From positions 186,001 to 250,000 of the forward strand of contig NZ_JACHTD010000004.1 of the NCBI RefSeq assembly GCF_014145665.1: a stretch of 64,000 bases of DNA. The letters run 5' to 3'. The stretch's first letter is position 1. Every line of letters begins with the position of its first letter. The translations under genes and the position numbers were made by a program. This DNA is from Myroides sp. NP-2. Its GTDB lineage: Bacteria > Bacteroidota > Bacteroidia > Flavobacteriales > Flavobacteriaceae. A model generated the notes under the pieces. It was not told the origin of the DNA, did no database searches, and worked only from the letters and a program-made list of their open reading frames with translations. This document shows positions 55,054 through 62,924 of this stretch, one piece after another.

Positions 55054-55248
55054 TTATCTTACGCGTCTAACTTCAACTGCGTTTAATCCTTTTTTACCTT
55101 TTTCAACTTCGTAAGTAACCACGTCGTTTTCACGAATACGGTCAACTAAACCTGAAGTGTGTACAAAAATATCTTCTCCGTTATCGTCTGGTGTGATAAA
55201 ACCAAACCCTTTAGTTTCATTAAAAAACTTTACTGTTCCTTGTTGCAT
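55054..55248 (-). CDS. Cold-shock protein of the CspA family
   Basis: A 64-residue single cold-shock domain. RNP1 GFGFITP and RNP2 IFVHTS are visible in the first half, and the rest (NDVVTYEVEKGKKGLNAVEV) completes the OB fold. It is an RNA chaperone. It follows the second cold-shock-domain gene by 15 bases and is probably co-transcribed with it. Confidence 0.95.
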   Translation of the reverse strand: MQQGTVKFFNETKGFGFITPDDNGEDIFVHTSGLVDRIRENDVVTYEVEKGKKGLNAVEVRRVR

Positions 55249-55263
55249 AATTAATTAAATTTA

Positions 55264-55683
55264 TTATTCTTTTTTAGCTGCTTCTACAGCTCTTATTCCA
55301 TTTTTACTTTGCTCTAATTTAAAGCTTATTTTCAATCCTTTTTCTAAAGGTACACTCAAATCATTTTGATGAAGGAAAATACTTTCTCTCGTTTGAGAAT
55401 CAATCACGAATGCATAGCCTTTGTCTGTTACATAGCTAATAATTCCCTCGTGATCTTCTTGAGAAACTTTTTCAGTTTTCTTGATTTCTTGTTTCTCTTG
55501 TAAAGCTTGTTCTTCAGGAGTAAGATGAGTTAATTGTCCTAGTTTGTCAACATAAACAAATAAATCTTCTAAATCTTTTCCTTTATTGTTGTGTTGTTTA
55601 CGCTCTTCTCTGCGTTTAAGTTTCTCTTCTTGCTTTTGTTTCTTTTTTTTGTTGTTTTCTTTCTTAAAAAATGAGTCTGCCAT
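55264..55683 (-). CDS. Cold-shock-domain protein with lysine-rich N-terminal arm
   Basis: A 139-residue protein. The first about 50 residues are K/E/Q-rich and probably disordered; the C-terminal part (about 75-139) is a divergent cold-shock domain (EGIISYVTDKGYAFVIDSQT, then ESIFLHQNDLSVPLEKGLKI). It keeps the FV/F aromatic face less strictly than CspA. It probably binds RNA and pairs with the cspA gene 15 bases downstream. Such long cold-shock proteins are typical of Flavobacteriaceae. Confidence 0.82.
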   Translation of the reverse strand: MADSFFKKENNKKKKQKQEEKLKRREERKQHNNKGKDLEDLFVYVDKLGQLTHLTPEEQALQEKQEIKKTEKVSQEDHEGIISYVTDKGYAFVIDSQTRESIFLHQNDLSVPLEKGLKISFKLEQSKNGIRAVEAAKKE

Positions 55684-56276
55684 TAATTGATTAAATAGTT
55701 AACAAATGCTTTTTTGCAGTTGTAGGTTTGTAAATGGGTGTCGCTTGTATAAGCAACTAAGAAAAATAGATCATTACATTTGTAGTTACAGCTAAAGCGC
55801 TTCACGAAGAAGGGTACTGAGAAGTTGTTTGAAAAAAAACCGACTTACTACCAATGAAAATAAAAAAAATTTATCTTTTTGTGATAAATGCAAAAACAGT
55901 AGTAAAGGTTTGAAAATGATAAGCGCAGTTTATATGCTGCGATTGAAATTTACCAGGCTATACAATAAGTTTAATTGCCGTAATCCCGACAAAGGTATAG
56001 TTTTTTTAATTAGAAAAGGGTTTTTTAGCAAAAAATATTTTTTTTATTGAATGAATAGGACAGGTTTTTTTGCTTTTGTTCTTCGCTCTTCGCTATTTGT
56101 TTGGAAGATTTTTCATAACCCATAAATCTGCACTACTCATCAATAAAAAAACGCAAAAGGAATAAGCCTTTTGCGTTTCCGTTTTAGATTGACTGTTATG
56201 ACACTGGCGTTTTGTGTAAAACGCAATAGAAAACAGCTTCTCTCTTTTATAGCAATTTGTATTCGGTTTCTCTTTA
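55684..56276. other. Intergenic region with heptamer traces and a terminator
   Basis: A TACATTTG box at 55775-55782 (plus strand) has no good gene after it; a 73-codon frame at 55829-56050 is of poor quality. Seven-base words (TTCTTCG CTCTTCG CTATTTG) occur at about 56083-56104. A terminator with arms AAACGCAAAAGG and CCTTTTGCGTTT lies at about 56150-56178, on the 3' side of the lipoprotein gene. Confidence 0.5.
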
Positions 56277-56903
56277 CTATCTCCATTCTAGTTCCCCATT
56301 GTCCAATACGACAAAGGTAAACTCATAGTAGTTGGTCGTAGTAGATCTCGCGTGATGTTGTACGGCTTCGCCTACTTTTTTCGCTTGTACGGTTAGCGAT
56401 TCTCTTATTTCGTTCGGTCCAGTAGCTTTGAAGCGATAGCTGTGTAGTAAAAAGTTATCGTAAGTTTCTTCGCTATTTTCTGGGTATTCTTCCATCACTA
56501 GTTTTACTGCTTTGATGAAATTGTCATATTTTTTGCTGTAGTCAATATCTTTGATTTTGAATGCATTGGCTTTGCGCTGGTCTGCCTCTTTTTTGATGTG
56601 TTCTATTTGCAGCATCAAATTGTTTTCGCTTTTTTCCTGTAAACCATTTTTTTGATTGTAGGTTTGTGTGTATTCCTTGTCACCTTCCCAAAATACCACA
56701 GCTATTTGGTCTAATCTCGTATCTAATTTAGGCGTAGATAACACAAGTTCTGTAATGGCTAAATCCGGTGAAAATACCTTTTCTACTGCAGCTTTTATCT
56801 CTGCTGTATTGTTTTCTTCGTGTAGGTGAATGGTTGTGTCACCCCCACATGATAGTGCTAAGAAAGCAATAAGGGTACCAAAAAGTGCAACTGATTTCTT
56901 CAT
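56277..56903 (-). CDS. Small lipoprotein of unknown function
   Basis: A 208-209 residue lipoprotein with signal MKKSVALFGTLIAFLALSCG (lipobox LALSC). The mature part is acidic and helical (AEIKAAVEKVFSPDLAITEL, then AVVFWEGDKEYTQTYNQ) and ends in a beta strand. No family recognised. The two first codons are both ATG; either can start. It is monocistronic, and the nearest gene (LytTR regulator) is on the same strand but 345 bases away upstream. Confidence 0.65.
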   Translation of the reverse strand: MKKSVALFGTLIAFLALSCGGDTTIHLHEENNTAEIKAAVEKVFSPDLAITELVLSTPKLDTRLDQIAVVFWEGDKEYTQTYNQKNGLQEKSENNLMLQIEHIKKEADQRKANAFKIKDIDYSKKYDNFIKAVKLVMEEYPENSEETYDNFLLHSYRFKATGPNEIRESLTVQAKKVGEAVQHHARSTTTNYYEFTFVVLDNGELEWR

Positions 56904-56906
56904 CAT

Positions 56907-57251
56907 ATGTATAGTTTTTAAATTTCCTGCTTTTGTGCAATAAGGCGACTTAAGGCAATAGGAAAAGCTACTTGTGCTCTGGCATTCGTTGGTTTAACGA
57001 GGCGAAAACAGATGGTATTCCTTTTACCTATCGCTTATTACTTAAAAAAGGGGTTTGGCTAAAGCAAAAATTGGGGACTAGAATTCGCACCACAACGTGG
57101 AAACAACAAGTGTACAACATCGTTTTGTACTATTTTTACCTTAGTTGGTGCAAAGGTACGCGCATATGAAGGGGAAGAAAGCCTTTGTTTATTTTCGCAC
57201 TACTACAATCAATATTCGTCCCTTTGTACAGATTATCCGTTAACAATAGCC
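56907..57251. other. Intergenic region with no gene seen
   Basis: The 345 bases between the lipoprotein start and the LytTR stop hold a 65-codon plus-strand frame without a credible start or composition. I see no repeats or hairpins of note. Confidence 0.5.
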
Positions 57252-57992
57252 TTAGGATATACTTTGGATGTAGGAGAGGATCAGTTCTTTTTTGCGCTCA
57301 GATACCGGTATGCTTGCCTGATTGGTCAATTCCAGATAACCGTCCTTGTAGTATTTACTAATATAAGCCGTATTGACCATATAGGATTGATGGCAGCGGA
57401 TAAACTGAGCGGGAATTAATAAATCTTCGTACTCTTTTATGACCTTAGAAACCATGAGTTTTTCTCCGTTAGCGAGGTAAAAAGTCGTGTATCCCTTGTC
57501 GCTTTGACAATAGACGATATCGGCAATACACACAATTTGAGTATAGTGAAACGTTTTCAGGGCCAGTCGCTTTGGCAGTTGTGGGGTTTGTAGTTGTTCT
57601 TGGGCGACTTGAATTTGGGCTTTTTCAAACAGGTATGCCGTTTTCTTTTGGTAGCAACGTTCAATTGCTTGTGTAAACTCAAGGTCGTCAATGGGTTTGA
57701 CTAAATAGCCCAAGGCGCCTAAGTTTAGTGCCTTTATGGCGTATTGGCTATAGGCAGTTATGAAGATCAATTGGGTAGTGGGGCTGTTCAATCGCTGGAG
57801 TAGCTCAAAGCTACTGCCGTCTTTCAATTGGATATCCGCTAAAATTAAATCCGGTTGTTGGGCTATAATCTCAGGATACGCCTTGGCAATTGAATCAGCA
57901 TATCCCACCACTTGGAGGTAGGGGATATCGACAACTAAGGATAAGATGTACTTTAGGATGGCAACTTCGTCTTCGAGGATGTATACTTTCAT
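57252..57992 (-). CDS. LytTR-type response regulator
   Basis: A 246-residue regulator. The receiver domain (1-120) has acidic E7/D8/E9 (LEDEVA) and the phosphate acceptor D53 (ILADIQLKDG), then K103-like LVKPID. The LytTR DNA-binding domain (about 140-245) has LALKTFHYTQIVCIADIVYC and LMVSKVIKEYEDLLIPAQFI, then RCHQSYMVN. It starts nine bases before the stop of the sensor gene upstream on the same strand, so it forms a two-gene system with the histidine kinase 58002-59903. Confidence 0.9.
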   Translation of the reverse strand: MKVYILEDEVAILKYILSLVVDIPYLQVVGYADSIAKAYPEIIAQQPDLILADIQLKDGSSFELLQRLNSPTTQLIFITAYSQYAIKALNLGALGYLVKPIDDLEFTQAIERCYQKKTAYLFEKAQIQVAQEQLQTPQLPKRLALKTFHYTQIVCIADIVYCQSDKGYTTFYLANGEKLMVSKVIKEYEDLLIPAQFIRCHQSYMVNTAYISKYYKDGYLELTNQASIPVSERKKELILSYIQSIS

Positions 57993-58001
57993 GCGGTTGA
58001 A

Positions 58002-59903
58002 TTAAGAATAGAGAATAGGAATACACAAGACCACTTCAACGCCACTGCCAGAAGAAGTATCGTTGAGGGAGTGTAGGTGAAAAAAGGCGCGTTGTTTTTT
58101 AGCTAAAAATAGCACCTCCAAGCGCTCTTGTGTAATAATTTGAGAGAGCGATTGCTTTTGTGCTGTGGAGGGTTCATCTTGAAACCCTCGACCGTTGTCG
58201 CGTATATACAGGTAGAGCTGTTGCTCTTTTTCCTCTAGGGTCAACGTTAGTACTCCGCGGTAATCTATGTTTTTAAAGCCGTGTTCAATGGCATTTTCAA
58301 TAAAAGGTTGAAGGAGCATAGGCGGAATCAAAAGCTCATCCAAATCAACGCCATGGGTGTTAATTTGATAGTCAAACGAATGGTTATAGCGCATTTGCTG
58401 CACGCGCAGGTAGTTTTCTACCGCGTCTATATCTTCTGCTAGGGATACAAAATCACGGCGATTAAGCTCGAGTATGTGACGCATTAATTTGGACAGTGCA
58501 ACCAGATAACGGTTGGCTTGTGTTTTGTTCTCCTGGTTGATAAATCCCTGTAAATTGGCAATCGCATTGTAGATAAAATGCGGATTGAGTTGTAGCTGTA
58601 GCATGCGCTGTTCCAGTTCCATCTTCTTGTTTTGCATCTCGAGTCGCCTGTTTTTTTCACTCAACAAACGCTGGCGATAGAGAATTAGTCCATAGAGCAA
58701 CACAGCAACAACAAAAATCACAGCGAATAAACTAATCCAACGCTGTTGTTGAAAGTTCTTTTGTTGGAGTAGGAAGTTTTCTTTGAGCGTGGTTATTTCA
58801 ATGTCCTTTTGCTTGGTTTGGTATTGAATTTCCAATTCGTGAAGCTTGTCTGCATTCATTTTTTCCTTCATTCGCGTAGCATGTGCAAAAGAAGAATCCA
58901 AGGCAACGAGTGCTTGTTGGTAATCGCCCTTGCGTTTATACACTTGGCTCAACCCCCCGTATAGGTGATTCTGTTCGCGTATTTTCATTTGTTGGGCGAG
59001 TGCAATCCCTTCTTTATAATAATGGATGGCGTCGTCGTATTGTTGGTTTCGCTCAAAACTCGTCGCCAAGTTATTGTAAACCATGGGGTGGAGTTGATTT
59101 GTTTTTTGGCTGTAGTGAAAGTAGCGCTTACTGCTGTTTAGCGCTTCTTCATAGCTGCCGATCATGGCGAAATAACGCGCTTCCATATCGAAATAACGCG
59201 TTTTGGCAATTTCATCTCCAGAACCTTTAAGCAGATTCTTTAATTGAGTCAAGGCGTGAAAAGCCTTGTCTCGATCTTGTACTTCCGCAGCCAGTAAAAA
59301 AGAAATATCGTGAAAGCGCGATTGAATCAGGCGATTGTCTCGGAAGGGGTGATGAGCGAAGTAGAGCTCTGTATATTTTATCGATTGATCGATATCGCGA
59401 TTGAGGAAGTAGGCTTTAGCTAAGATGTCGTACAGCTGGTAGTCTAGAATAGTGGAGTGCTTATGCACTTCTTCCAATTGTTGATAGAGTTGTTCCATCA
59501 CCGCTAGGGAAGCTACCCTATGGTGTTTGATCTCCTGGTTCAACTGGGTGTAGGTGATCAACCGTTGCCAAGTCATATCCAAGTCCTCATAAACCGCTAA
59601 GGATTGGTCAAAGTAGAACATCACACTGTCTTGTTGAGGGCTGTTGTAAAAGAGCAAGCTCTTTAAATAGGCCCCATAAGGCGAATGAGCCAGTGCAGCA
59701 TCAGGTTGAGCCAAGGCCTTTTCGATGATGGGCTTGCGTTCCAAAGTCGGAATAGTATCTAAGCCCAAGTAGAGTGCTAAACTCTGTTGAGCCAAGGGAA
59801 AAGAGATCGCCGATTCGCCACTTTTATCCGAATCAACAGGGCGTTGTTCCGTACAACTAGAAACAGCGAGCAAAGCGATAAAAAAGCAAACGATACGCAT
59901 CAT
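58002..59903 (-). CDS. LytS-type sensor histidine kinase with TPR sensor region
   Basis: About 633 residues. The start at 59903 (MMRIVCFFIALLAVSSCTEQ) gives a signal with a lipobox-like VSSC, so the protein may be lipidated or simply exported before its membrane anchor; the frame extends to 59930. Next is a periplasmic TPR region (about 60-370), a long coiled coil, a membrane helix (about 390-410, FAVIFVVAVLLYGLILYRQR), a His_kinase region with LQLNPHFIYNAIANLQGFI (H in NPHF) and the ATP-binding RDNGRGF. It should phosphorylate the LytTR protein encoded immediately downstream. Confidence 0.88.
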   Translation of the reverse strand: MMRIVCFFIALLAVSSCTEQRPVDSDKSGESAISFPLAQQSLALYLGLDTIPTLERKPIIEKALAQPDAALAHSPYGAYLKSLLFYNSPQQDSVMFYFDQSLAVYEDLDMTWQRLITYTQLNQEIKHHRVASLAVMEQLYQQLEEVHKHSTILDYQLYDILAKAYFLNRDIDQSIKYTELYFAHHPFRDNRLIQSRFHDISFLLAAEVQDRDKAFHALTQLKNLLKGSGDEIAKTRYFDMEARYFAMIGSYEEALNSSKRYFHYSQKTNQLHPMVYNNLATSFERNQQYDDAIHYYKEGIALAQQMKIREQNHLYGGLSQVYKRKGDYQQALVALDSSFAHATRMKEKMNADKLHELEIQYQTKQKDIEITTLKENFLLQQKNFQQQRWISLFAVIFVVAVLLYGLILYRQRLLSEKNRRLEMQNKKMELEQRMLQLQLNPHFIYNAIANLQGFINQENKTQANRYLVALSKLMRHILELNRRDFVSLAEDIDAVENYLRVQQMRYNHSFDYQINTHGVDLDELLIPPMLLQPFIENAIEHGFKNIDYRGVLTLTLEEKEQQLYLYIRDNGRGFQDEPSTAQKQSLSQIITQERLEVLFLAKKQRAFFHLHSLNDTSSGSGVEVVLCIPILYS

Positions 59904-60139
59904 GGCACAAACAATAGTAGAAAAGAACAAGTATTTCGCACTTTAGTGGTGAATAATGCACAAAAAAACAAAAGTACTCGTCTAATTAGATATTTTATGC
60001 AAACATAAATCATATTCTCAAACTAATTTAAGGAAGTAACTAAAAAGTCAAAAGGAGAACCTAAGTCGCAGTGCTCCTTATTGGTTTTCTTTGTAGGGAA
60101 AGGGAGAATTACTACCTTTGGATAAAAGGTAATACTGTC

Positions 60140-60886
60140 ATGTTTAGGCATCAAGGAAAAAATCGCGCATATTCACACAACCTCAAATTAGCCTCTTTGC
60201 TATCCTGTGTAGCAGGGATTGTGAATAGTATTGGGGTGTTGGGATTGAGTACGCTTACGACGAACGTAACCGGACATTTTGCCTTTTTTGCCGAAGAAGT
60301 AACAGAAGAAAATTATCCCCGTGCCTTAGTGTATTTGATCTACATCTTTTTCTTTTTACTCGGATCCTTTATATCGAGTCTCATTATGGAATGGGTGTTG
60401 AAACACAAACCCGAAGTGTCTTATGTCATCCCCATTCTTATTGAAGTAGCTTTGCTCATTGGTATTAGTGTGGTAGATCTCTTCTTTGAAGGCGCACTGA
60501 GGAAGTATAGCGTGTTTACCGCCTTGGTTCTGTTGTTTTCTATGGGATTGCAAAACTCCTTGGTTACACGTGTTTCCGGAGCAGTGGTGCGCACAACACA
60601 TCTAACCGGATTGTTTACCGATTTGGGTATTGTGCTCTCTCAGCTGTTCTTCTATAGAAATCGAGCCGAACGCCTGCGCTTGTTTCGCAGTATCTTCCTC
60701 ATGCTTGCCATTATTGGCTGTTTCTTTATTGGGTGTGTTGCCGGCGGTTTTTTATTCTTCCAATACCAATTTAAAACCTTGCTCTTAGCCGCTATTTTAC
60801 TCCTGTTCGCCTTGTGGTATGACCAATTGCTGATGAGTTACTATACGTTGAGACGCAGAATTCAGAATAGAGATTTTAGGTTGTAA
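60140..60886 (+). CDS. DUF1275 (YoaK-like) membrane protein
   Basis: A 248-residue protein with six to seven membrane helices. The N-terminal motif LLSCVAGIVNSIGVLGLSTL, then TTNVTGHFAFFAEE, and the central GLQNSLVTRVSGAVVRTTHL are the DUF1275 signature. Function of the family is not established; transport is suspected. The ATG at 60140 (MFRHQGKNRAYSHNLKLASL) is preferred over an in-frame ATG at 60071 whose extra 23 residues look unrelated. The gene is followed by the heptamer/composite repeat block. Confidence 0.8.
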   Translation: MFRHQGKNRAYSHNLKLASLLSCVAGIVNSIGVLGLSTLTTNVTGHFAFFAEEVTEENYPRALVYLIYIFFFLLGSFISSLIMEWVLKHKPEVSYVIPILIEVALLIGISVVDLFFEGALRKYSVFTALVLLFSMGLQNSLVTRVSGAVVRTTHLTGLFTDLGIVLSQLFFYRNRAERLRLFRSIFLMLAIIGCFFIGCVAGGFLFFQYQFKTLLLAAILLLFALWYDQLLMSYYTLRRRIQNRDFRL

Positions 60887-60897
60887 GAAATGGTTTT

Positions 60898-61312
60898 TTT
60901 GCACGTTGCTCGTCGCTCGTTGTTTTTTGCTCTTTGCTCTTTGCTCGTTGTTTTTTGCTCTTTGCTCGTTGCTCGTTGCTCTTTGTAAAGCACAATTATC
61001 TTGCAAATGAAGAGACTAAACAAACCGCGCAAATAACAAATCGTAGATTCATCGAACACCAAAACAAAATATAAACTAGGTGAGATAAACCGCGCAAATA
61101 ACAAATCGTAGATTCATCGAACACCAAAACAAAATATAAACTTGGTTAGATACACTGCACAGATTTCTTTGCTCTTTGCTCTTTGCTCGTTGTAAAGCAC
61201 AATTATCTTACAAATGAAGAGACTAAACAAACCGCGCAAACCGCGCGAAAAACAAACCGCGCAAATAACAAATCGTAGATTCATCGAACACCAAAACCAA
61301 TATAAACATTGT
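60898..61312. repeat. Composite repeat block: heptamer run, link sequence and 65-bp units
   Basis: A run of about twelve heptamers (GCTCGTT, GCTCTTT, GTTTTTT) at 60900-60984 is followed by a link (GTAAAGCACAATTATCTT, then GCAAATGAAGAGACTAAAC; 60985-61023), then two units of about 65 bp (61023-61088, 61089-61155) starting AAACCGCGCAAATAACAAAT and ending near TATAAACT(A/T)GGTGAGAT. A second heptamer run (61168-61190), link (61191-61232) and unit (61229-61312) follow. At the end is a short ACTCACC/ACTCACT heptamer run to 61346. Several plus- and minus-strand frames in it are repeat artefacts. Confidence 0.9.
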
Positions 61313-61334
61313 ACCACTCACTACTCACCACTCA

Positions 61335-62141
61335 CTACTCACCACCAATTGTTCTCAAGGCTTTCTTTACAATATAGGCTGTTGCTTTTGTATTGCTTTC
61401 TTTCAGCCATCTCGCGCATAGGTTTCGCACAAAATCAGGTTGAGTTTTGCTGGCGTCATTGAGCCAATTACCGACGCTATCTTGAACGTATTTAGCGGAG
61501 TCATTGCGCATATTTTCCAATAGCGGAAGAGCGAGTTCTGGCGTTGTTTTTAGCGTTTCAATATGGGCGCACCAAACGCCTCTAGGTCGGGTAGACTCCG
61601 TGGCAAAGCGACGTATGTTTTCATCTGCGTCTAAGGTCCAGGGCGTCAGGATTGCTAAGCTCAGTTCGAGGTTGGCAATAATTGTCGGGCGAACAGCCAT
61701 CCAAGCGGTTTCTCGTACCCCAAAATGCGTATCCGCTGCAAAAGGTTGAATGGCGTTTAGTTGTTCTTCGGGGTTATAGTTTGGATGAAGCCCAACCATA
61801 TACGTGGCCCAACAACGCGCCATATCAGCCGTGTGACTGCTGAGAAATGGAAATAGAACCTGATCATTGGCTTCCATAGCTTGTAACAATAACTGCTGAC
61901 CAATTGCGGCATTTTTAGCTGTAATCGTTGGTTTTTTTAACGCGGCTACCGCTTGTAAAGTAGGTGCCAAATAAGCTAACCTATCCGCTTGTTGCAAGAC
62001 CGTTTCCAGTAATACAGCCATGTCAATAGCTAACCATTCCACTAAGTTGGCTGTTTCTATTTCCCCTTTGTTTAATTGTTGTAAAAGGGCAGGGGGAATC
62101 CCCGCTATGGTTTTTGAACCTTTTCTCTTCGTTTGATTCAT
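61335..62141 (-). CDS. AlkC/AlkD-like DNA alkylation repair HEAT protein
   Basis: A 268-residue HEAT-repeat protein. The motifs FGVRETAWMAVRPTI, then STRPRGVWCAHIETLKTTPE and NDSAKYVQDSVGNWLNDAS are those of the AlkC/AlkD family of DNA glycosylases that remove alkylated bases. I take the ATG at 62141 (MNQTKRKGSKTIAGIPPALL); a frame from 62195 would add 18 basic residues. The last residues GGE are encoded by the heptamer ACTCACC run, and the stop (61335-61337) lies inside that run, so a repeat has invaded the 3' end. Copies of the composite repeat flank the gene on both sides. Confidence 0.75.
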   Translation of the reverse strand: MNQTKRKGSKTIAGIPPALLQQLNKGEIETANLVEWLAIDMAVLLETVLQQADRLAYLAPTLQAVAALKKPTITAKNAAIGQQLLLQAMEANDQVLFPFLSSHTADMARCWATYMVGLHPNYNPEEQLNAIQPFAADTHFGVRETAWMAVRPTIIANLELSLAILTPWTLDADENIRRFATESTRPRGVWCAHIETLKTTPELALPLLENMRNDSAKYVQDSVGNWLNDASKTQPDFVRNLCARWLKESNTKATAYIVKKALRTIGGE

Positions 62142-62221
62142 TGCTTTTTTTTTGTAAGACGCAACAAAGATTGCACTCTTTTTTGACTCGGACAATACCG
62201 CATAAAAATGTCCCCTAGGTA

Positions 62222-62475
62222 AATTGGTTTGTTGCTCTTTGCTCGTTGTTCGTTGTAAAGCACAATTATCTTACAAATGAAGAGACTAAACAAATCAAAG
62301 ATTCATCGAACACCAAAACAAAATATAAACTCGGTGAGATAAACCGCGCAAATCGTAGCGTAGCGTAGATTCATTGAACACCAAAACAAAATATAAACTC
62401 GGTGAGATAAACCGTAATGCAATGAAGATTCATCGAACACCAAAACAAAATATAAACTAGGTGAGATACACCGCA
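62222..62475. repeat. Composite repeat block on the other side of the AlkC-like gene
   Basis: A heptamer run (GCTCTTT GCTCGTT GTTCGTT) at about 62233-62253 is followed by the same link (62254-62294) and then three 65-bp-type units ending about 62345, 62408 and 62465 (TTCATCGAACACCAAAACAA, then AATATAAACTCGGTGAGATA). A frame at 62303-62578 is an artefact of the repeat. It matches 60985-61312 in order and orientation. Confidence 0.9.
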
Positions 62476-62924
62476 CAAAAACAAAAAAAATATAAAATAA
62501 AAAGAAACAAACCACGTTTATACTAAATAGCAAGTGCTGACTGAAGAGAAAGACTTGCTGTTCAAAAGCCCCTCCCAAAAAACAACAACAAAACGTATAC
62601 CTTGTAAAATAAGTAGTTGTGTGCTGCTAATTTAAAAAATAAACAAAAAATCAAGAGGTAAAAACATCAATCTATTTAGATAAAAGGAATAAAATAGAGG
62701 ATGTTTCGCGAGTAAAGCTTTGCTTTAAAGAATTTTAACTTTTTATGTGTAGAAAGGGCGATTTTTTAAGACAGACAAGAAATGCTATTAGCTTAAAAAT
62801 AATAAAAGGAATGCTGTGCATAATGGTTAAAAAATGTACCTTTGTGTGCTTAGGGAGAAGCTTAGGCTAAAAACACCTTACTTTTTTATCTGAATTTTTA
62901 AGTAATAAGAAAGTAATAAAAAAA
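62476..62924 (+). promoter_or_regulatory. Upstream region of the nucleotide-sugar dehydrogenase gene
   Basis: After the repeat block there are about 450 bases with no frame. A TACCTTTG -7 box at 62837-62844 would start transcription near 62851, giving a leader of about 74 bases before the ATG at 62925. No ops/JUMPStart motif or strong hairpin is seen. Confidence 0.5.

Noticed and set aside
55829..56050. 73-codon plus-strand frame after a TACATTTG box, with CxxC-like CDKC
   Set aside because: It has a poor start context and unusual composition, and no support beyond the box; kept as intergenic.
56972..57169. 65-codon plus-strand frame between the lipoprotein and LytTR genes
   Set aside because: Composition and start are not convincing; no homology recognised.
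60797..61317. Minus-strand frames with EQRATSN-type repeats
   Set aside because: They are read from the GCTCGTT/GCTCTTT heptamer run and the 65-bp units; no real gene.
62303..62578. 91-codon minus-strand frame with repeated SPSLYFVLVFDES
   Set aside because: It is an artefact of the tandem 65-bp units; no independent start or function.
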